Below, one piece after another: positions 34,737-41,333 of a stretch of 64,000 nt of DNA; positions within the stretch are counted from its first letter, which is position 1, and every line of letters starts with the position of its first letter. The notes below the pieces were generated by a model. That model searched no databases. It saw only the letters and a list, made by a program, of their open reading frames with translations, and was not told where the DNA came from. This DNA comes from Candidatus Krumholzibacteriota bacterium (lineage in GTDB: Bacteria > Krumholzibacteriota > Krumholzibacteriia > LZORAL124-64-63): NCBI GenBank assembly GCA_024275485.1, contig JAJRZA010000022.1, forward strand, positions 1-64,000, read 5' to 3'. Made by a program: the position numbers and the translations under genes.

Positions 34737-35711
34737 ATGTCGGATAAAGTCCAAATTGCACATCACGAGATCTGGGAGCAACTCACCACCGATGAGCGTC
34801 AGAACGCCAGACGCGACCTGGTAGATATTTACGCACGCATTGTAAAATACGTGGCCGGACGAATGGCCATAGGCTTGCCTCACTATGTTGAATTCAACGA
34901 TCTGATCAGCGCAGGCCTTCTAGGTCTCATTCAGGCGGTGGATAATTTTGATCACCTGCGGGGAATCAAATTCGAGACTTATGCCATCCCCAGGATTCGT
35001 GGATCCATTTTGGACGAGCTACGCAGCCAGGATTGGTTTCCCAGGAGTTTGCGGCGCAAGGCCAAGCAGTTGGAAGAAGCCTACAGCGTGCTTGAAGTTC
35101 GACTTGGCAGGCACGCCACAGATGCTGAAATTGCCAAACATCTGGGCATAGAGGTGGTGGATCTGGATTCCCTGGTGGGGGAAGTTTCCATTGCAACCAT
35201 AATGTCCCTGGACGCGGACACCGGCAGCGACGAGTCGGATTCAAGTTCATCCCTGGGTGAATTTCTGGCCGATCCATGCACCGAAGATGTGGAGCAGGTT
35301 CTGGCGCTCCAGGAAATGAAAGAACTCATTGGCATTCGCATGAATGAGCTGCCAGAAAAAGAGCAGTTGGTCCTCGTGCTTTATTACTATGAAGAATTGA
35401 CCCTCAAGGAAATTGGAGAAATCCTGGATGTGACCGAAAGCCGGGTTTGCCAAATTCATACCAAGGCCATATTACGTCTCAAGGGTAAAATTCAAAGGCA
35501 CGAAGGTAAAAGTTCCATCGGCCAGATTACGCGGCAAATCAAGCATGACCACGGCCAGCCGGAAGTCAAGGAAGCCCCGGTGGTTACTCTTGTTTCCAAG
35601 AACAAGAAACTGGAACCGGTCAATATTTTGGCCTGCCTTACTCTGTTCCAAATCAGTTCGTGTCTGACTTGGCTCAGCAGCAGTGGGCAATGGCCCCACT
35701 TGGGTGGTTGA
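34737..35711 (+). CDS. fliA: Flagellar sigma factor sigma-28 (FliA)
   Basis: 324 residues. Region 2 (about 40-100) has HYVEFNDLISAGLLGLIQAVDNFD and KFETYAIPRIRGSILDELR (the FliA-type region 2.4 stretch RIRGSxLDELR); region 3 follows; region 4 (about 195-260) has LPEKEQLVLVLYYYEELTLKEIGEILDVTESRVCQIH in parts. About 65 residues follow region 4, the last 27 being unusually hydrophobic (LACLTLFQISSCLTWL); most FliA proteins stop near 250. RBS AAAGG ahead of ATG. It would recognise the TAAA-N15-GCCGATAA sites at 307-333 and 3652-3679 and be held by FlgM (3940). Confidence 0.96.
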   Translation: MSDKVQIAHHEIWEQLTTDERQNARRDLVDIYARIVKYVAGRMAIGLPHYVEFNDLISAGLLGLIQAVDNFDHLRGIKFETYAIPRIRGSILDELRSQDWFPRSLRRKAKQLEEAYSVLEVRLGRHATDAEIAKHLGIEVVDLDSLVGEVSIATIMSLDADTGSDESDSSSSLGEFLADPCTEDVEQVLALQEMKELIGIRMNELPEKEQLVLVLYYYEELTLKEIGEILDVTESRVCQIHTKAILRLKGKIQRHEGKSSIGQITRQIKHDHGQPEVKEAPVVTLVSKNKKLEPVNILACLTLFQISSCLTWLSSSGQWPHLGG

Positions 35712-35716
35712 AGGCC

Positions 35717-35738
35717 AACCGGGCAGGCCCGGTTTTTG
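35717..35738 (+). terminator. Compact hairpin after fliA (weak terminator or attenuator)
   Basis: AACCGGG and CCCGGTT flank a CAGG loop and run into five T. It lies 5 nt after the fliA stop and 13 nt before the next start codon, so it would lower rather than stop read-through. Confidence 0.55.
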
Positions 35739-35751
35739 AAATGGAGAGGAT

Positions 35752-36066
35752 ATGTCCGGCGACGGAGTTTCAATGCCAACCCAATTGGCTCAAATGGGTA
35801 GTGTGGCCAAATCCCAGGCACAAGCCCAGCAGGCGGCCCAACCGGCCACCAACTTCGATGAGCAACTGGCCAAAAAAGATGCTTTGAAAACACAACGGGT
35901 GAAAGAAACCCAGAACGCTGAAAAAAGCCGCATCAATCCGGATGAGGACCGTCGGCAAAAACGGAGAAAGCGACGACGGCAGAAAAAACTGAAGGATGCG
36001 GAAAAGAACCTTGTAAATAGCGCGGAAGATGAAGAGTTGGGAATGCTGGTGGATTTGCTGGCCTGA
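35752..36066 (+). CDS. Small basic protein of unknown function downstream of fliA
   Basis: 104 residues. A Gln/Ala-rich first half (MPTQLAQMGSVAKSQAQAQ) is followed by a very basic helix with DEDRRQKRRKRRRQKKLKDAEKN (about 64-86, in parts) and an acidic C-terminal end, DEELGMLVDLLA. No domain is recognised. RBS GGAGAGGAT precedes the ATG. It is cotranscribed with the membrane protein that follows. Proteins of this type are found near fliA in several phyla without assigned role; this recollection is uncertain. Confidence 0.65.
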   Translation: MSGDGVSMPTQLAQMGSVAKSQAQAQQAAQPATNFDEQLAKKDALKTQRVKETQNAEKSRINPDEDRRQKRRKRRRQKKLKDAEKNLVNSAEDEELGMLVDLLA

Positions 36067-36100
36067 CCGAAAACCAATGCCATAGACAAGGAGTCCAAGG

Positions 36101-36568
36101 GTGAACTTCGAAAATATATTTTACAATCTTCAAACCCAAGGACCCACTTTTTGGGCTGCCGCCCTGGCAATTACCCTCGGAGCGACCCTTTTGCTAGTTT
36201 CGCTGATTGCTCAATTTCGTCTAATGATGGGCTCATTCCGTGGCTGGTCCAACCCATTCAAGAATCGTGGACTCAAACCTTTGCCAAAGCCTACTGAGAG
36301 CGGGATTTCCTCGAAACCCGGTGTGGCCATCGACAAAACGGATGCCGGGTACCAACCCTCGTCTATGTCACCGCTGAACCCTGGCCCCAGCCAAAATACT
36401 GGTTCTTATGGAGATACGGATGAATTGACTGCTCGTCTGCACCATGCAGCCAATACCCTTGAAGAAATACGGCAGAGTCTCAGACAAGATAATTTCACTC
36501 CTGGGTTTTCCGTACTAAAGCACGAAGCCGAAGGTGTCGAATATCTATTCAAGACTACCGCTGTCTGA
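36101..36568 (+). CDS. Single-pass membrane protein of unknown function (SwrB-like topology)
   Basis: 155 residues, GTG start with GGAG upstream. One N-terminal membrane helix (FWAAALAITLGATLLLVSLIAQF, about 16-38) then a cytoplasmic, Pro/Ser-rich linker and a C-terminal helix ELTARLHHAANTLEEIRQSL. No family recognised. Topology, length and location shortly after the sigma-28 gene resemble SwrB of Bacillus subtilis (about 167 residues, one N-terminal helix, next to sigD), which promotes export-gate assembly; I see no sequence similarity that proves it. Confidence 0.6.
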   Translation: MNFENIFYNLQTQGPTFWAAALAITLGATLLLVSLIAQFRLMMGSFRGWSNPFKNRGLKPLPKPTESGISSKPGVAIDKTDAGYQPSSMSPLNPGPSQNTGSYGDTDELTARLHHAANTLEEIRQSLRQDNFTPGFSVLKHEAEGVEYLFKTTAV

Positions 36569-36644
36569 TTGGTCACCAAAATAGGGATTGTTTCCGGCCT
36601 TCATCCGCCACAACGAGAGAAGGCCTTTGAATCCAGGAGCCTGA

Positions 36645-37544
36645 ATGAGCACCAAGTTGGCGGATCCACCTGCAGATCTGAACAGTTCAGCAGAGGATTC
36701 CAATTCACACCTTCAAAAGATCATCATGTCCACCCGGGATTTGCCGGCAATGCCACAAGTTGCCAGCAAGGTTCTGGAGTTGTCTTCTGATCCCAATTCT
36801 TCTGCCAAACAGCTACAACAGGTCATCTCCGATGATCAGGCCATGACTGCGCGCATCTTGAAAATCGCCAACAGCGCCATGTATTCCTGTAGTCGCAAAG
36901 TAAAAACACTGACCGAAGCCATCGTCATGCTGGGTTACAACTCCATCAGGAGTTTGGTGGTTACCAGCGCAGCCAGGAATCTCTATAACACCCGAAACAG
37001 TCACAGTGGCCTGAAGGAACGCCTGTTGTGGGAACACAGTATCGGGACGGCATTTGCCTGTCGGCTGATGGCTCAGAAACACGCTCCGTCCCTCACAGAA
37101 GAGGCCTTTCTCGCCGGCTTGATGCATGACATTGGAAAATTGGTCCTCAATATCCGCATCCCGGAGAAATTCGATGACATTGTGCAGGTGGTTTACAATG
37201 AAAACCGAACTTTCCATGAAACAGAACTGGAGCATTTTGGGTTTTCCCACACCGAAGTGGGAGCCTTGTTGGTCCACAAATGGAATCTGTCACCATTGCT
37301 TGAGGAAGTCATTCGTAAACACCACAACCCTGAAGCGGCTTCGCTGGAAAATCCCCTTTTGCTGTATTTGGACCTTGCCAATATGATGTGCCACAAGCTA
37401 GGCATCGGTTTCACCGATGTTCCGGATATGGATTTGGAGAACTGTCCGTCCAATCAAATATTATGCTTGTCTCCAGACACATTTGCAGAAATTTCCGACA
37501 TGCTGGTGGAAACTCTCGAATCTGAAATGGAAATTTTCATATAG
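36645..37544 (+). CDS. HDOD-domain protein (first of a pair)
   Basis: 299 residues. After a 25-residue polar start, the HDOD domain (about 30-235) shows MPQVASKVLELSSDPNSS, SDDQAMTARILKIANSAMY, the HD-like LMHDIGKLVL and HTEVGALLVHKWNL. The HD pair is retained, unlike in many HDOD proteins, but catalysis is not assured. HDOD proteins act as signalling scaffolds in c-di-GMP and motility networks. ATG 36645 with AGGAG. The next HDOD gene starts 9 nt downstream; the two share about a third of residues by eye, so they look like an old duplication. Confidence 0.9.
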   Translation: MSTKLADPPADLNSSAEDSNSHLQKIIMSTRDLPAMPQVASKVLELSSDPNSSAKQLQQVISDDQAMTARILKIANSAMYSCSRKVKTLTEAIVMLGYNSIRSLVVTSAARNLYNTRNSHSGLKERLLWEHSIGTAFACRLMAQKHAPSLTEEAFLAGLMHDIGKLVLNIRIPEKFDDIVQVVYNENRTFHETELEHFGFSHTEVGALLVHKWNLSPLLEEVIRKHHNPEAASLENPLLLYLDLANMMCHKLGIGFTDVPDMDLENCPSNQILCLSPDTFAEISDMLVETLESEMEIFI

Positions 37545-37553
37545 GAGATTGTC

Positions 37554-38456
37554 ATGAGCAGCCTGCCATCAACCGTTGACCAAAAAAAAATGCTGTCAAT
37601 CCACGCCCTGTTGAACAGCATTGACGACATGCCATCCATCCCGGAGACCTTGATTGAAATCCTGAAAGTTCTTGACGACCCGGACAGTGGCGCCTCGGAT
37701 CTGGCTGAAGTTGTCAGACTTGACGCCCCGCTAATGACCAAGGTCTTGCGGTTGGCCAATTCTCCATATTATTCCCAGAGAGGGGACCTGGCCGACATCC
37801 ATCGCTGTGTTGCCGTATTGGGTTATCGGACGGTCAGGCAGGTGGCCATCTGCATCACAGTGGCATCGTCGGTTGTATCGGCTGTGGCTGGCGGCAAGGG
37901 GCGCCTGGATTACCGTGAACTCTGGCGCCATTCCGTGGTGACAGGGGCCATCGCCAAACACCTTGCCGGCATGGTGGGCTACCCGGATCCTGAAGAAGTT
38001 TTCACAGGCGGATTGTTGCATGACATCGGGAAATTTGTCCTGGAATTGCATTCGCCCCGGGAATATGACCAGGTTATTGCTCGCCGTGCTGATTCAGGAT
38101 TGCCGCTATGGGTGGAAGAAGAGAAGGATTTCGGCTTTCATCACGCTGCCATCGGCAGTGCTTTTGCCCAATCCTGGCGGTTCCCTGAACTGCTGGTTGC
38201 CTGCTTTGGCCAGCATCATGAAGAAGTGGTTGGCCGGGCCAAATCCAGGATTGAACAGGCGGTTGCCCTGGTGGCTTTGGGTGACTATCTCGCCAACACC
38301 ATGGAACCACCTCGCAGTGATCTGGGTTTTGATCCCAAACAGGTCGATGCTCTTCAGTTGCATCAGAATGCCGGATTGGAAATTGTAGACGTGAAAGGCT
38401 GCCTGAATGAAATCCGGCAGGCGGTTGGATTGGCTTCGGGATACATGGAATTGTAA
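37554..38456 (+). CDS. HDOD-domain protein (second of a pair)
   Basis: 300 residues. HDOD domain (about 20-220): MPSIPETLIEILKVLDDPDSG, RLDAPLMTKVLRLANSPYY, LLHDIGKFVLELHSP and HHAAIGSAFAQSW. GGAG lies ahead of the ATG. An A9 run (37582-37590) falls at codons 10-13, just before an in-frame ATG (37591) that could serve as a second start. Ends with a terminator at 38484-38521. Partner of the gene upstream; possibly part of a motility or c-di-GMP signalling path with the activator at 38580 and the cyclase at 43384. Confidence 0.9.
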   Translation: MSSLPSTVDQKKMLSIHALLNSIDDMPSIPETLIEILKVLDDPDSGASDLAEVVRLDAPLMTKVLRLANSPYYSQRGDLADIHRCVAVLGYRTVRQVAICITVASSVVSAVAGGKGRLDYRELWRHSVVTGAIAKHLAGMVGYPDPEEVFTGGLLHDIGKFVLELHSPREYDQVIARRADSGLPLWVEEEKDFGFHHAAIGSAFAQSWRFPELLVACFGQHHEEVVGRAKSRIEQAVALVALGDYLANTMEPPRSDLGFDPKQVDALQLHQNAGLEIVDVKGCLNEIRQAVGLASGYMEL

Positions 38457-38483
38457 TCCGGCTCCAATAAAATCAGTGGACTG

Positions 38484-38521
38484 ACACAGAAAATCCCTTT
38501 CTTACAGGGGGTTTTTTGTGT
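38484..38521 (+). terminator. Terminator after the HDOD pair
   Basis: A 14-bp stem (ACACAGAAAATCCC with GGGGTTTTTTGTGT, two wobbles) around a 10-nt loop, with a T6 run in the right arm. Confidence 0.65.
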
Positions 38522-38579
38522 AATGTGCCACTTTGTCAGTCTTGGGTTTTCTTGGTAATTGAGAAAGGTGAGTGGATAA

Positions 38580-39821
38580 GTGCGGTCTGTGGTTCTGCTC
38601 AGCCGAAATACAAAATTGTACGGTGCGGCTTCCCAATGGAATCTTGCTGGTGTCGAATTATTCATGTTCGAATCTCCTTCGGAAGCCCTGGCTCGGATTT
38701 CCCAGGGAAAAACATCCGTTTTTCTGTTTGATACCCGAGATTACCCTCGCTTTCGTCATGTAGAGCGAAAATTCTTTTCCCTGAAAACCGATGCCGATTT
38801 GATTCTGTTGGGCCAGGATGTTTCCCCTCTTCCCAGCGAAGAGGCCAACTCCAGCATGGCGGTGCGCCTTTTGCCCGCCGATACACCTGCCGAAGAAACC
38901 AGGGTCGTGGTTGCCAGACTGCTTCAATTGCGACAGGTGAGGGAAAACAGCGGTATTTTTGGCCGCAGCCGGGCCATCGCAGAAATGCTCAGCATGATTG
39001 CCCATACTGCGGCCCTGGACATCAATGTTCTGGTTTTGGGGGAAAGCGGAACCGGCAAGGAGTTGGTGGCTCAGGCCCTCCACAATAACTCACCCCGGCG
39101 TGGTGGGCCCTTCATCAGTCTCAATTGCGGAGCCATGAGCGAAGGCGTTTTGGAAAGTGAACTCTTTGGCCATGTCAAAGGTTCTTTCACCGGTGCCGTT
39201 TCCGATCATTCAGGGGTTTTCAAACGTGCCCATGGTGGGACTCTTTTTTTGGATGAGGTGGGGGAGATGCCTCTGGGCATGCAAACCCGTTTCCTTCGCA
39301 CCCTTGAAACCGGCGAGTTTTTGGCGGTCGGCGGCACCAAACTTGAAAAAAGTGACATTCGACTGGTTGCCGCCACCAATCAGGATCTGACTCAAAGGGT
39401 TGCTGAAGGTCATTTTAGACAGGATCTCTATTACCGACTAAAGGTTGTGGTCATCAACACCCCATCGCTGCGAGACCATCCAGAGGATATTCCGGTTTTG
39501 GCTGAAAAATTTCTCCTTGAGGAAAACAAACGGCATCATTTGCACGTCAAAGGTTTTACAAGGTCCACCCTGCAGGCCCTGATAGATCATCCCTGGCCTG
39601 GAAATGTCCGAGAATTGCGAAACACCATCAGTTCCATGGTTGTGCTCAAACAAAGAGGTATGATTGACCAGAATGACTTGCCGGTAGGTTTTGGTCCCAA
39701 AATAGCAGGAACTGACCATTCCTACCTGCCGGTTCCATTTGGTCTTCACGCTTCTAGCAGCAGCATCGATCCTGGCCTTTTGGCCCACACTTTGCTGGAG
39801 ATTCGTCAGGAGTTGAAGTAA
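38580..39821 (+). CDS. Sigma-54 activator lacking its DNA-binding domain (FleQ/FlrA-like; ends at in-frame TAA)
   Basis: 413 residues, GTG start with AAAGGTG ahead. The N-terminal 125 residues look like a receiver without the acidic pocket (VVLLSRNTKLYG), as in FleQ/FlrA. AAA+ domain: GESGTGKE (about 154-161), loop GSFTGA (near 200, Ala to Ser), TLFLDEVGEM, and the arginine-finger region NVRELRN. The frame ends at TAA (39819-39821) within a linker helix. The same frame continues, with no other stop, into a Fis-type HTH (39831-40094). So this is either a nonsense mutation, a sequencing error or a deliberately split regulator. Confidence 0.88.
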   Translation: MRSVVLLSRNTKLYGAASQWNLAGVELFMFESPSEALARISQGKTSVFLFDTRDYPRFRHVERKFFSLKTDADLILLGQDVSPLPSEEANSSMAVRLLPADTPAEETRVVVARLLQLRQVRENSGIFGRSRAIAEMLSMIAHTAALDINVLVLGESGTGKELVAQALHNNSPRRGGPFISLNCGAMSEGVLESELFGHVKGSFTGAVSDHSGVFKRAHGGTLFLDEVGEMPLGMQTRFLRTLETGEFLAVGGTKLEKSDIRLVAATNQDLTQRVAEGHFRQDLYYRLKVVVINTPSLRDHPEDIPVLAEKFLLEENKRHHLHVKGFTRSTLQALIDHPWPGNVRELRNTISSMVVLKQRGMIDQNDLPVGFGPKIAGTDHSYLPVPFGLHASSSSIDPGLLAHTLLEIRQELK

Positions 39822-39830
39822 ATCAAATCC

Positions 39831-40094
39831 ATGCTTTCGAGCAGCGAATCAACCTCTGATCCGGAAATATCCTGGGCTGCGGGTCAGGATCGTCAAGTTG
39901 TTGAAACTTTTTCAGCAGGCAGTGGTTTCAGTCCCCTGGCCGAAGAACAGGTCGGGGATCTTCAAACAGCAGAGCGCAGCCTGATCGAAAATGCCTTGGC
40001 AACCGCCCACGGGAATCGCCGAGTCGCTGCCTACCGATTGGGTATCAGTGAACGCACTCTCTACAGAAAGATCAAAGCCTATGGCTTGTCCTGA
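39831..40094 (+). CDS. Detached Fis-type HTH domain of the upstream activator
   Basis: 87 residues, in the same frame as the gene ending at 39821 and only three codons beyond its stop. The C-terminal 45 residues form the NtrC-type HTH_8: AERSLIENALATAHGNRRVAAYRLGISERTLYRKI. The first 40 residues are a flexible Ser/Glu linker. No good ribosome site precedes the ATG at 39831, so expression would rely on termination-reinitiation or on reading through the TAA. Best understood as the missing C-terminal part of the sigma-54 activator. Confidence 0.75.
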   Translation: MLSSSESTSDPEISWAAGQDRQVVETFSAGSGFSPLAEEQVGDLQTAERSLIENALATAHGNRRVAAYRLGISERTLYRKIKAYGLS

Positions 40095-40167
40095 GAAAAT
40101 GTCATATAATTTAATGGTACAGAATGAAATCCCGTCTCAAACCCTACCCCTGGTCTGCGAGGCAATA

Positions 40168-41220
40168 ATGCATTCGAAACGGGTTCTGCCTGTTGTAGGT
40201 TTTTGTATGTTGATGAGTCTGGTTTCGCTGTTACCCCAATCAGCCTTGGCCACAAAATATGCCGGTGCTTTTATGGAGACCGGTGGAGGAGCAAGAGCTC
40301 TGGCCATGGGTGGGGCATTCACTGCCGTTGCCGACGATCCCAGCACCACCTTCTGGAATCCAGCCGGACTCGCTTCCATGGATCAAACCGAATTGCTGCT
40401 CATGCATTCCGAGAGGTTTGGTGATCTCATTGACCGTGATTTTGCCGCCTACACTCAGCCCGTGAGCTGGAGTATACTGGGTGAAGGCCAAGCTGGTATC
40501 GGCATCTCGGTCATCCGTCTTGGAGTGGACGATATCCCTTTCACCGACCACCTGCTGGAACAGTTGGATACCAACCGTGATGGTGAGGTCAGTGATACCG
40601 AAGCCTTGGGTCTGCTCGACCTTCAGGATGAGATTCGCTACAAAAGCGACCAGGAATTTGCCTTGATGTTCAGTTATGCTGAACAGGTCGGTTCCTGGCA
40701 GCTCGGCACCAGTTTGAAAATGATCCGCCAGAGCATTGGCCAGTATTCCAGCCTGGGCATTGGTGCCGATATTGGTCTGCTGCGCCCCCATTTGTGGAAA
40801 AATCTGGATCTTGGGATCAAGCTTCAGGATATCACCACCACTTACCTAAGTTGGAGCACTGGTCAGACCGAGATAATCACCCCGGCTGTGGTTCCAGGTT
40901 TGGCTTGGCGGCAACCTCTTCCCGCCTGGAACATGGACCTTTTGCTGGCCGGTTCCCTGGAATCGCGATTCGACAATCGTCGAACTGCCGATCAGTACAA
41001 CGTCGGCAGCATCAGTGGCAACGTCCATACGGGTATGGAACTGGCTTTTGCCAAAAAAGTGTTTCTAAGGGTTGGGTTCAACAGTGGTTGGGCTTCGGAG
41101 AATCTCACCGCAGGTGCCGGATTCAGGGTGGCTCCTTTGACCATCGACTATGCTTATGCGGGGGATTCGCTGGATATTGATGAAGTTACCCACCGCATCA
41201 GCGTTTCGGTAACCTTCTAG
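40168..41220 (+). CDS. UPF0164/PorV-like outer-membrane beta-barrel protein
   Basis: 350 residues from ATG 40168 (GAGG 5 nt upstream; longer in-frame extension lacks a signal peptide). Sec signal peptide 1-28 ends SALA. The mature start GGGARALAMGGAFTAVADDPSTTFWNPAGLA, in parts (GARALAMGGAF; WNPAGLA), is diagnostic for the UPF0164/PorV and FadL-like group. Alternating strands follow to a C-terminal Phe (VSVTF), typical of barrels. A 12-residue EF-hand-like loop (DTNRDGEVSDTE, near 140) lies in one extracellular or periplasmic loop. PorV-type proteins help surface attachment or secretion in FCB bacteria; function here unknown. Confidence 0.8.
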   Translation: MHSKRVLPVVGFCMLMSLVSLLPQSALATKYAGAFMETGGGARALAMGGAFTAVADDPSTTFWNPAGLASMDQTELLLMHSERFGDLIDRDFAAYTQPVSWSILGEGQAGIGISVIRLGVDDIPFTDHLLEQLDTNRDGEVSDTEALGLLDLQDEIRYKSDQEFALMFSYAEQVGSWQLGTSLKMIRQSIGQYSSLGIGADIGLLRPHLWKNLDLGIKLQDITTTYLSWSTGQTEIITPAVVPGLAWRQPLPAWNMDLLLAGSLESRFDNRRTADQYNVGSISGNVHTGMELAFAKKVFLRVGFNSGWASENLTAGAGFRVAPLTIDYAYAGDSLDIDEVTHRISVSVTF

Positions 41221-41251
41221 TCTGCTCAAATTGGGTGGTTCCAATTGATTG

Positions 41252-41300
41252 ATCCGTAGCCCATATGCTGGCGCAAGCATATGGACTACGGATTTCTTTT
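41252..41300 (+). terminator. Long stem-loop terminator between convergent genes
   Basis: Arms of 18 nt (ATCCGTAG-C-CCATATGCT with AGCATATGG-A-CTACGGAT) pair with one mismatch around a GGCGCA loop, then TTTCTTTTG. Placed between the barrel gene (plus) and mltD (minus). Confidence 0.85.
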
Positions 41301-41333
41301 GTTCAAAAGAACGTGTAGCTGCCCTGGTCGATA

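Noticed and set aside
36597-36627. GGCCTTC / GAAGGCC hairpin between the SwrB-like gene and the first HDOD gene
   Set aside because: Large 16-nt loop and only TTTG after it; not convincing as a terminator.
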